NCBI GenBank assembly: GCA_024138015.1
Contig: JAMXBB010000011.1
Coordinates: 44,565,910 to 44,629,909, forward strand
DNA length: 64,000 nucleotides
Source: Lumnitzera littorea
Taxonomy: Eukaryota > Streptophyta > Magnoliopsida > Myrtales > Combretaceae
Direction of reading: 5' to 3'
Made by a program: the position numbers and the translations under genes. Below, piece by piece: positions 36,401 to 47,800 of the stretch. Position 1 is the stretch's first letter; every line of letters begins with the position of its first letter. The notes below the pieces were generated by a model, which was not told the origin of the DNA, did no database searches, and saw nothing but the letters and a program-made list of their open reading frames with translations.

Positions 36401-38278
36401 GAGAAAGATGAAGTGAAAATGAATTTGAAAGTGAGAGAAATGGGGAGGAGTGCAGCCGGTTGGAATGAAGAGAGAAGGAGTGTTTAAATGTCTTGAAAGT
36501 GTTGTCTTAAAGCTTACAAAAAGTCAACAATTGCAACTCTTGATGATGTAAGCATTAAGGGGTGAATAGTGATGTGTAAGGAGAAGTGATTGATGCTTGA
36601 AAGACAAGAGTATGGACCCCCATTCCTCCTTGTTTAAATCTACCATTGGAAGTCTCTTTATGCCATGGAGTGGTCTTGTCACCTTTATTAAAGTTAAGCT
36701 CATGATTTCTTGTGAAAATTTGCCCATATGTAGTATAAGTGAAGAGGTGATAAGGAAATTGTCTTATCACTAGATTTTGATAAGTTATCAATTGATAAAT
36801 AATTCCAACTCTCAATTGATAAGTTATCTAAGGTGATTGGTTGGTCTACTTATTTATGTGTAAGGCTTATGCATGAAGATAAGGGCATAGCCTTATAGAA
36901 AATTGTTTTAGGATTTTTATCTTACATTGCTTTGTGATTTATGATTTGATTTTTGTAGAATTGTGAAATTTTCTAAAGTTGAATGGAATTATTCAAATTA
37001 AATTATCGATTAATTATTTAGGGTTAAAATTTCTTAATGGTTTTAAGGTTTAGGGTTTTAAGTAGCTTTAGAGCTCGCAGTTCTTCAAGCTCGGGTTTTA
37101 TCGACAATTGGCTTTTGAATTGTGAAAATTTAATTCGTTTCTAAATGTAAACTTAAGTTTTTAGTTTAGTTGATCCTTGGAAACGTTCGGACAGTACTTT
37201 TGATTGAATCATGGGCCCACTAAAAGTAGGGTTTATATTTATCAATTGATAAGTTATTTAAGATGATTGGTTGGTTTACTTATTCATGTGCACAAATCTT
37301 ATGTATAAAGATAGGGAGATTGTTTGATATGAAATTCTTTTGGAGTTTGTCTCTTAAGTTGATTTGTAAGTTATGATTTAATTTTTATAAAACTATGAAA
37401 GTTTCTAGAATTGAATAAAATCATTCAAATTAAACTCTTAATTAGCCGCTTAGGGTTACAAGTCCTTAATTGTTTTAGGGTTTTGCGTTTAGAGTCTAAG
37501 GTTCTCGTATTCGAGTTTTATCAATAATAGGGTTTTGAATTGGAAAATTAAATTCGTTTTTAAATGTAAACTTGGATTCTTAGCTTAGTTTATCCTTGGG
37601 AATATTTTGGAAGTGTTCTTAGTTGAATCACAAGTTTGCTAAAAGTAGGGTTTACAATTTATCCATGCGTAACATGGCTTATAAGTGAAAATAAGGGAAT
37701 TGTCTTATATGAAATTCTTTTAGGGTTTGGTCTCGAATTAATTTGTAAGTTGTGATTTGCCTCTTAAGAAATTTTCAAGTATTCTAAAGTTAAATAAAAT
37801 TTATTGAAAATATATTTTTAATTATTTATTTAGGATCGTAAGTCCTTGATCATCCTAGGTTTTAGAGTTCGAGTGAGATTATGTATGTTTTAAGGTTTTT
37901 CACCAACTTGGGAATAATTTACTTACACTTATGAGCTTAAGGATCAACTGGCTTAGTTATTTAGGAACATCGTTTTATTATGCAACATATATATATCATA
38001 TGATAATTTTATTGATTTATGGCTTTTCAGGCGTTAAGATAATTTTATAGAGTTTTAATTTAATTATTTTTTTTTAAAGTACACGTATGTAGGGATTGTG
38101 GTTTTCTTGCATGATAAGAGTTTCCAAATTATATAATTGGGTCTTTTAAGTTCGTTTTGAGTTCCAGGTTCGAAATTTTAGTCGGTTTTCATTTTATGTA
38201 GTTTTATTGTCTTAGAGAACCGTCTACGACACTCGAATCCGATACTATGTTTAGAAGGTTGAATTTACAGAGTCTACA
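33466..38278 (-). mobile_element. 4.8-kb family B element, probable solo LTR
   Basis: 4,813 bp with ends TGTGGCGACCC and AGAGTCTACA (minus-strand start TGTAGACTCTG), flanked by TATAA. Removing it joins 33465 to 38284 and recreates the sequence found at 58150-58190, so the borders are well supported. There are no coding domains, PBS or PPT, and no internal long terminal repeat pair was seen. A solo LTR is therefore the best reading; a non-coding full element is the alternative. Fragments of the same family lie at 16313-16923, 30695-32882 and 53900-56047. Confidence 0.75.
36780..37900. repeat. Three tandem units of about 430 bp in the solo LTR
   Basis: Units start near 36785, 37233 and 37645, each ending in a CTAAAAGTAGGGTTTA-like boundary. 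The third is shortened. They share TTATTTAGGNT, TCGAGTTTTATC and CCTTGGNAA blocks. The related fragment at 32440-32880 has a single unit. Confidence 0.65.
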
Positions 38279-38283
38279 TATAA
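38279..38283. repeat. Target-site duplication of solo LTR, right
   Basis: TATAA, matching 33461-33465. Confidence 0.75.
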
Positions 38284-39540
38284 TTTTATGATAACCATGA
38301 TACATAATGTATTATTTAGTCTTAACATGTATATATCATAACCTAAAGCAAATAATATCGTGAAATATATGACAAAATAATAAGTACTCTTATCTAATCA
38401 GGGTATGTTTCAATTGTAATTTAATCAAATAATTATCATACTTTAACATATTATCACTAAATACATGTCCCATTACTAATTTAAGCTATTTAACTAGGAA
38501 AATTCATAAAAAATAGCACGAATCATCAAATAATTCTACAAAAATTCCCATAGACTCAAAAAATATATAGAATTTAACTAGCAATTTGTTTCATGCAATT
38601 GGGTTTATCACCTATATGCGTAAAATTACATTTTTGCCTTAAATCATAGTTAACTAAGTGGATAATATGATTTGTACACCAAATTATTTTCAACCTATCC
38701 TGACATTATTAAAAACATATAGAATTAATTATATTCTAATTTTATTAATTATTTCCCTTAAAATCAATTTATCTCACAAATTACCTTATTTTTAACCTTT
38801 TTAGGGCTTAAAAATACAATAAATACTATATATATGAAAAACCAAAATTAGGCTACATAGTAATACACTAGATGTAATATGTATTCTATAGAAAAATTTT
38901 GAGCTTGAAACAACATAATTTGATGTATTTATTTTAAAAGTCAACATTCGGGTGAATACTACATTTGTTAAGCAAGTATATAAAATATTACTAGTTTTGA
39001 AAAAATAGAATTACAACATGAAAATGTATCTAAAATAACCAAGGAATAATTTTTTTCATAATTTTCTCATTTCATTTAATATTTTTTAAAATTTAATGAA
39101 AAACAGGGCATATTTTTTACCCAATGTTCGCCAAAGATGAGGTAGCCAAAGAGGGGTTATCAGCTGGAGGTGGCACAAGGTGCTTTGTTGATGATTGAAT
39201 GGCCACAATAGTAGACCACCAGTAGATTAGACCAAGGTGTGATTTGCTTTTTTTTTTTTCAAATTTTTTTGTCTAATTTTTATATTTTTTTTCTAATTTT
39301 TTCTTAAGTCCTCTTAGTTACTAAAATGTATAATATGAACCTAAGGACCCTATTTATAAGGATTTGAGGTGGTTAGGTTTTTTTCTTAATTATTAAGAAA
39401 TTTTCTTTAATTTACAAGTATCCAATTAATAGGATGAAATATCGAATTTTTATCATATCACTTTTGATGCAGTCGATTCTTCTTTTTAAGCTACTACATG
39501 GTATTTTCTGATAATTCTAGGTTGTTTTCCTATTTTTAAA
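38284..39540 (-). repeat. Family C LTR, copy X, right part
   Basis: Homologous to about 58181-59425 with many differences up to about 39521 and none after 39541, where the direct duplication begins. No gene. A transcript-leader-like segment with GATGAGGTAGCC lies near 39135-39230. Confidence 0.7.
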
Positions 39541-42500
39541 TAATTTTTAGATGATATTTTAGAGTATTTTGGTGTTTTATGTTAATAGTTAATAATTTTG
39601 TTAATATATGGGTATATATATCCTATATATATATATATATATATATATTACACGTAATGAGTGCTTATATACATATAATCATGTTTCTATCATGTATTTT
39701 ATTTTCAAGACATTTTTCCTATTTAATTTCATGAATTTATTACTTATTATGTTTAATTATATAATTTTAAGTTAATTTACAGGTGTATTTATTATATAAA
39801 CCGAGTATAATCATAAAAATATACATATATCTATATAGTATATTATACTATATTATTCCTTTTTATAGTTTAAATAACTTATCTCTAAGTTCTCATTACG
39901 TTTTGAGCTAGGTTTTAAAGGTTACAATGAGTTTTACACTATTTTGAATAATTGTATTTCTAATGCTAAAATTAGGTTTTTAGGACATTATTTTTAAAAA
40001 TCTAACTTTACTAAGTCACTTTAATTAATTTTTCCAACCTAATTGTAAAGTTTGTATCAATCAGATAAGTTTTCTCCAAAAAGCTTAAATCAGGGTATAG
40101 TTCTCCTAAAAACAATCTTAGGGGCTCACATTTGTATCATTATATTATTTATATTGTGTTGTATTATATATTTTACATTTGGACCGAAAACTGAATTATA
40201 ATATTATATATTATATTTATATTATACTATTAGCTTTTAGCTTTTTAGTTCTTCTTTATTTATTTATTTTTTAAAATTTTATTGATTTTTAGTTTTTTTT
40301 ATGTTATTTATGTATTTCTATTTACTTATTATTTAAATATTTATGTAAGCACCACTTATGTGTGACTTATATGCCATAAAGCTCCATATGTCACTTAACA
40401 GCCATGTCAAACAAAGTTAACAATGTTATAAATGAACTATAAATAATAACAAATAATACTAACAAACTATATTTTTAACATGTAAACATTGAGTAATAAA
40501 GAAGCTAAAGATGCCAACAAATAAAATTATTGTTTCCAAATAACATATAACAAATTGATTAATATATATTAATATTTATATTGGTAATAATTATTTATAT
40601 TACATTTCAATCGTAACTATAAAATAAAGTCAATTTTTGTAATTTGTAAATTTTCTCGACCAAGTTTTAGCTTTTAGAAGCTAAAATTTTTAGCCACTCA
40701 TTTTAACTTAATCACTTGAATTCCCCTTATTATTTTATTATTTCATCTTTCATTTGGGGTGCTTCACATAAAAACCTACATACTTTTGATTTTGATGATC
40801 CCTTAATAACTTCTAAAATTTCTTTGCTTTCTAACCATTGTTCCAAATGACTCCTTTAAATTGCTTCTAAACTTGTGTTCTTAACACTAGAAGTTTTATT
40901 TGCTCAACTTTACCCCTATACTTAGAACACAAGAAGTTTTATTTGCTCAAGTTTTCTCATATATTTGGTTCAGATTCATCTTAGAACCTTACTCTCCTTA
41001 GACCTTTTGCCTTTCTCCTTAGAGTCTAATTAGAGCCGAACTCTCTTTGATTATCTTTCACATACGTACTCAAAATGAGGGGTGAGTAGTCAAAGCATTG
41101 GGTTTTCTAAATTGACAATTTGAGTTAATAAGAAAAGATCAAGCCCAATGTAAATTATTCAAGCCTCTATCTAATCTTTCTTTAACAATCATGTTGCTAG
41201 TAAACATCGGGACTTAAATGTAAACTTGTAAAACAAAACATGTGAAGCTAAGGGTTGCCAAGGCTAATGACAACTTAACATAACCATTCCAATATTTAAG
41301 TTAATGAAGTATATGAGATAATGTAAACTATATGGAGTGAGAATAGTAGGTGTGTTCAAAAGCTTTCCAATTCATACTTAAGTATTTATACAGCTTGTTA
41401 ACATCTATAATGAGGAGGTAGTTCAACTGCCTACAACACATGGTGCTTTATGAATTAAAGCATGTGTTTGATGTAAGGGACAAGGGGCAATTGAGCATTT
41501 ATCTCACTTGACAATTGTTGAACTATTCACACCATTATCTCAACATTTAAATGTTTATACCCATAGGTTATGCCATAACAATTCAAGCCGATGGATCTAA
41601 GTCATGTAGTAGCAATTCCTCGCTGTCCTAAGCTCTCTCAATAGGTGGTATGATTAAAGACCTAACATGTTATAATTAAATCATAAGCTGTAAAAGCAAC
41701 TAACTTGTTCAGAGCAAGTTAGACTAAAATGATGCAGCTCGGCTCCCAACTTAAAGAAGGTTGAATCCTCATTCAAGAAACCTTAATGAAAATTTACTAT
41801 CAACAAATCCCACCTTCAAATTTTCCATTTAACCAAGCGAAAGGCTAGCCCTTAAAGCTTACATCCATTAAGTGGTAGTTATACATCATGTCATTAACAC
41901 TATGTTTGGTAAGATAAAAATCTATAGAAATAGAATGAAACCAACAAAAGTATTGTGTTTGGGTATTAAAAAATAAGGATGGAAATGGATAGAATTAGAG
42001 AGAAATAAGTGGAAACATTTCCACTTTTAAGGCTAATTACTTCCTCTCCACTTTTGGATAGAAAATGGTGGAAATTGATGGAAATCAAATAAAACTACAG
42101 CAGCACTCCTAAAAGTAAAGTTAAATATATAATGTTAAGGATATTTTCACTTATCACTAATCTAGAAAGTAAATATTTCTTTCCATTTTCTTTCATCTCT
42201 ATCTTAAAAATCCTAGCAAGAAATAAATACTATATTTCCTCTCCTTTCCTTTCCTTTCTTTTCTTTTCCACTTATTTACATTGATTTTCACTTTTCTTAA
42301 GTTTACCAAGCATAGTGTAAAGGCAATGATCTACCTTAGAGGATTTTCCTACCTCTAGATTTCCTGTCTCTATATATAATTTCATTACATGTACAAGCAT
42401 AGTTTATTCCCCTGGATATATTCTTCAAGCATATCTTAAAGTTCGATCTTAGATATAAATCAAGGCAAGCATAACACCAGAAAGTTCGCATTCTAGTTGC

Positions 42501-44115
42501 TACGTTATTATCCTAAATCTATGTATCAATCAAATTTTGGTATGAAAAATGGTATTTACCTGCATAAAAGTTTCATCATATAGCTAGCCTCCTAGAGTGA
42601 CCTCTTAGATCAAAGGATAGGTTCCTTCTAATGTATGTGATTAGGGGTTCCATTAACATAATATGTGCATGTTAAATACCATTTTTAACATAAGACTAAT
42701 GTTAAGAATCTCCAGATCTGTGATTATTTTCAACTCCCTAAAGCACTAATGGTTTGAAAATCTCGAAATCCTACCTAAAACTCTTGTCTAAAAAATTCAA
42801 ACCTACCTCACATTCTCCTTATTACTTTACAAAGAACAACACATATCATTTATTCATATACAAGCAAAGTGCAAATTAACAAATTGTAAATGTATGAAAG
42901 CACAAGTTAATGCTTTTATAATTTACACCATAAAATAGAGCTACTACTTTTTTAGTTATTTAGCTTTTTGTTGATAAGTTATTTTGGACATAAACCATCT
43001 AGACCCAATCTGACCTCGCTCTTATTTTTAGGCAATACAAGGAGGCTCATTTTACGTGAGTTGAACCTAATTGAACCAACCTGACCTGATACTAGGTTAA
43101 GTCCAAGGTATGGTCCAACTTACCCTTAAGTTGGACTTTTGGGCCTCATTTATTTCAACAGCATCTCACTACCTTCCAACAAGTTGACCCACTCAACTTG
43201 ACCTAACCTACCTCTAGGTTAAGTCCTCTCTCACATCACCTTGATATCCATCAAGGAGATTTGCACTTCATGTGGTCACCTTCAAGGCCCATATTCCAAC
43301 CTAGTCCTTGCTTAAGTTGGAGTAGATACAAAAGTACTTGCAACTAGGATAAATGTTTACTCTATGACTTCTAAAAGATATATATCTATTCAACTAGATA
43401 TATTGCCTATTTTAAAAGATTCGATTATGGATTTGACAATACCTAACTTTCGTAAAATATCTCAATCTTATCCCCTAAATGGGTGATGAGGCCCCCATGT
43501 ATAATCACTTCACTCATATTAGCTATTACTCTACCACTTTTTTGTAGTCCACGTTCACTCTGATCTCAAGTCCTCTATCTCCACCAATGTCTAGTTATAA
43601 TTCACAAACAATACTTTTGTTCTTTAATTCATTCAAGTAAATGAACAAGCAATAGCAATTGCATTTCAATTAACCAAACATAATATAAATCATAATGCCT
43701 TATCACATTTCATTACTCCATAAAAGTTATTCCATTACAATCATATCCTATTGTGCCTGTAAATGTAACATTATTAAATGTGACAGAAATTTGTCTTGCT
43801 GGGCAATATACCTAGTTGCGGCCTGCTAATCTTAGTAGGGTTACAACGAGTGTACTTTATGCAATGGATTAAGGTTTTCAACTTTGTTTCTCATTCGACG
43901 ATTTAGGTTTAAAGAACGGAACAAAGAAGTGTAAATCGCAAGTATATCTATTCCCCTTCAGGTAATCCATCAGCGTCGATTCTGGATGTTGTCTATTTCT
44001 CCCACCCCTTTGTGGTTCACAAGGTAATACCTCTTTCACTCCTGAAAGTTCACTAGAAGATCTACAATCGACATAGTAGAAACTCAGCAAACAGCAAAAT
44101 TGGAATAGATCCCCG
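39541..44115. repeat. Left copy of near-identical direct duplication
   Basis: Matches 59426-64000 at a constant offset of 19,885 bp without indels. One mismatch was seen (T at 40207, A at 60092). The unit must continue rightward through the fucosyltransferase gene to 59425. The part shown holds AT-rich DNA, a TA microsatellite (39623-39650) and a MITE. No gene was found in 40150-41890 or 42330-44270. Confidence 0.9.
41898..42317. mobile_element. Tourist-like MITE
   Basis: 420 bp with terminal inverted repeats CACTATGTTTGGTAAG / CACTATGCTTGGTAAAC and flanking TAA on both sides (41895-41897, 42318-42320). A 3-bp TAA/TTA target and GTTTGG-type ends fit PIF/Harbinger MITEs. It is non-coding. A hAT origin is less likely because no 8-bp duplication is seen. 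Confidence 0.65.
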
Positions 44116-44270
44116 ATTTTATCAAGTGAATCATGATGTTCCTGAATTCCCTACACTGTATCACCTCCCACCTGCCATCGTACACGTATCATCAGCTAGT
44201 GAAAATACAAGTTTTCCAACATCATGTGCAATAAAAATTGACTAGGGGAAGCCCTTAAAGAATTATTTCT

Positions 44271-44840
44271 TTACACAGCTTTTGCATTTCTCCCTCCTTT
44301 CCTACTGATGGCCTCACATAGTCGGCAAGGCAGTGTGTCCAGACTAGCTGCACGGGTTTTACCATAATTACCTAACACACCACATCTCCTCCATGCATGG
44401 TACTCTGCATAACCAACTGGATCATTGGCAAGGGCTTTCACAAAAGTAGCCAACTCCTCCATCGAGCTAAATTTATTTCCATCTATTATTGAGTGTGGTG
44501 GAACAAAATCCATAACATTCGGTGCCCCAAAATAGATTGGCACGGCACCAGAGTCTAGAGCATAGAATAGTTTTTCTGTCACGTAACTCTGTGTCCAGAT
44601 GTTTTCAATGGCAAGAACAAACTTGTAATGAGACATGGCACAATGCAAATGGTCCCACCATTTAGGTTTGACATTGGCATCATTGGCACACTCAGGATAA
44701 AAAGTAAGGGCCATGTCTGGGCCACCTACGTTGTTCAGGCACTTGCCAAATGAATGGTGAGGTAGTAACCTAAGGAGACTCTTTGCCAGTTCATTTCGTT
44801 GGGAAAGACAACGAGATGAAGACCAATAAACAAGTGTATC
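44271..44840 (-). CDS. FUT13: FUT13-like exon 3
   Basis: 570 bp including TAA at 44271-44273, residues 217-405. Begins DTLVYWSSSRC after a TTTTTCCATCCAG acceptor and carries the GDP-fucose-binding GT10 core and the C-terminal Cys pair. A longer open frame to 44954 is read-through of the 118-bp intron 2. Confidence 0.92.
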   Translation of the reverse strand, partial: DTLVYWSSSRCLSQRNELAKSLLRLLPHHSFGKCLNNVGGPDMALTFYPECANDANVKPKWWDHLHCAMSHYKFVLAIENIWTQSYVTEKLFYALDSGAVPIYFGAPNVMDFVPPHSIIDGNKFSSMEELATFVKALANDPVGYAEYHAWRRCGVLGNYGKTRAASLDTLPCRLCEAISRKGGRNAKAV

Positions 44841-47800
44841 CTGGATGGAAAAATGAATTGACATTAGTCTCCAGCATCCTACATTTGAGTACAGCACGAG
44901 AGGAAGAAAAGTGGCATATAAACAACTGATTATTGAGGACAAGGCTATCACCACTTACATTGTTTTTATATGAAGATACATGGTAGTTTCGACCGTTATG
45001 AAAAAGTGAACCAGCATATGTTGACTGAACATCATCATTTGCATGGTAACTAATGAACAATTCTTCTCGACCTGACCTCCTCCTGCCAGCTTCTAGATCC
45101 ATGTATACACGCAATGGATCTCCATTTCGCCTCTAAAATAAATAGGATATGTCCATGAATTAGCAAACCAAAATTCAACTAAGTGAACCAAAAATTTTAG
45201 TATGAGAAATAAATTTAAACATATGAACAACAATCATCAAAACTAATTTACAAGAAGTAAATAATAAATTTGGAGACAGATTCTAAAGTGACATGTTAGA
45301 TAATGGAAAGACAAAAAAGCAAAACACCCATTGAATTGGCTGACTCCAAGAAATGTGAGAGAAGATTGGAAACTAGCTTTTTGAGTGAGAACTTGGTTGT
45401 CCTTTTTTCTCGTGCTTCTTCTATTTATATTCTGATAATATGAATTAAAAATCATGTACTACAACTTGTTTTCCCCACCTAAATTTTTATAGACATGGAT
45501 TAACACATCAATTGCAAACAAAGAGAATGACACACATGATAATAATCGGCCAGAAAAGATAAAGTCAAGATTTCTATTATATTATATAATTGGTGCTAGG
45601 GACTTGTCCTTGAGATAAAACAGCATTTCCTTTCAGCAAACAACCTAATGGGTGTCTAAAAGTTGTAGTCCAATCAAAGTTATTAAGGGAATGGAAGAAG
45701 TATTCAACTGCTGACCAAACAATGCTGCTCAGTGTCAAGGTTGTAGCATTAATTAAAGAATTGGATTCAGCTTGGTTTATTATCAATACTGATGTTTGGA
45801 GCAACCAACAAGGTTTATTATTCAGGAGGACAGAGAGCAGCTAAAGAAATCCTTGTAAGGGCTTAAACAATCTCCACAAGTTTGGTTTCATGGATTTAAC
45901 TAAGTTGTGAGAGAGCTGGGTCTTTGCAAATGTAATTCAGTACATTCTATGTTTTACAAAAAGTATGACGGTAATAAATTGTACCAATGATGTATGTTGA
46001 TGATATCATGATTTCAAGATATGATCATGAAGACATTTAAAATCTTAAGGACTTCCTACAGTAGAAACTTCAGACTAAGGACATAGGCAATCTTTTGGCC
46101 AAAAAGAAAAAAAAAAAAAAGACGTAGGCAATCTTATACCTTTCTGTGAAAGATATGATTATCAATCAAGCAAAATGGCACAAAAGGGGCATATGGCTAC
46201 AACAGTTCTGGATTAAGAAATTCAAAGCATAACAATAATATCATGCCATCAAAAAATTATATTGAGAAATGTCTATGCATCATATCAATGTACTTTTTTT
46301 AATGGAAACAATAAACCTTGGAATCTTGAGAGTTACACAGAAACTTCTCACACAGTAATCATGCTTGGTGTTTTCCGATGCTATACCAACCTTGGTTACA
46401 TAGTATTTACAAATTTATAAGCTGGATCCAAGGACAAACATGTAGTGCAAAGAGTCTATAGGACCATATTTGTTATCTAGTTTTAGGGCGGTTTAGGGTG
46501 AATTCTTGGGCACTTGTGTCTTTATCTCTGTACCTTTTCTTCCTAAATTACCTATGTTTTAGATGTGTTTATCGCTCCTTCTTTACAGAACCCTACAGTC
46601 TCTAATTTAGGCTTAACTTAAGATAGAACCCAAGATCTCTTTTAACACTCTAGATTTCTATAAGAAGGATTCTCCATTTTCCATTACAATGCACAATATA
46701 AAATAATACAGGATGGCAGTTTTCCCACCTGCTCCCTGTTTTCTCTCCCACATATCCCACAGACTGCACATAACTGACCAATATATATATATATAAAGAA
46801 TTACATGCATGACAGGCACAACGTTCAAGGACACAACACCTCACACAACAAACACATACACACAAAAAGCTGCTGCTGCCCACCAACAACTTAACACACA
46901 CACAACAATATTACTACAGCAGCAGCTCTACACGTGCACAACTGGTTGTAACATTTATACACCCTTTGAGAAGCAACTGACCTCAGGCGCAACTGACCAT
47001 GGTTCCCTATGAATTATTTCCTCATTTTCCATACTTGCCAATTCATCCTCTATTTCCAGCCAAAAAATTTTCTTACATTTATGGCCAGTTGAGTATTGCT
47101 CATCACAATTAAAGCAAAGCCCCTTAATGTTCTTCCATTTCTTCTTTGATAAGTTGCTTCACAATAAGGAGTCCTTACTCCAGGTGTTATTGGAGTGAAA
47201 CACTGTCTCAACCTTGTGCATTATACATTCTTTCCTCATTAAGGAAACCCCTCCATTCATACAACCATGCTAAACTCATGGCATGAGCCAAATTGCATGG
47301 GTGATGGAGTTGCACTTTAACTTCTATTGCATCTTTTAAGCTACTGATGAATATTGCAACTTCTTGTTGAGGTGTTAACAAGCTGGCTTTGTCAAAGTTT
47401 TGACATTCTCCCAAGTAATCTCCCCTTAAAGGAGGCCCAAAGCTAAGATTGCATTAGTTTTTGAGCTCTTCCCAAGTTGAATGTGATCGATCTCTCTCGA
47501 GTTTCAAAAACCACAGCTACACATCTCCCTTTAGATAAGAGGAAGCATATCCCAACTTATTCTCTTCCAAAGTCCTCTGATAACAAAACAAATGTTTGCA
47601 TCAATTAATCTACCCCCTTGGGTCTGTTGTTCCATCATATGAAGGGAAATCCAATAGCCAAAACTTCAGAACCAGGTTTTCAGTCTCTTCATTCCCTTCG
47701 TTCAATCTCCTTGCTCTTGCCAAGCCTGGTTATTGCTGCCTTCCCCAACTTTATGCTCACCAGCCTGTAATTCCATCAATTTAAGCAAGAGGTCTTGTAT

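Noticed and set aside
43878..44090. 70-codon frame that recurs identically at 63763-63975
   Set aside because: Its preservation in two copies is explained by the recent large duplication. It is 3' flank of the fucosyltransferase and has no domain.
44791..45114. 107-codon frame overlapping exon 2
   Set aside because: It is exon 2 read through the donor site into intron 2 and beyond. The spliced model explains the conserved part.
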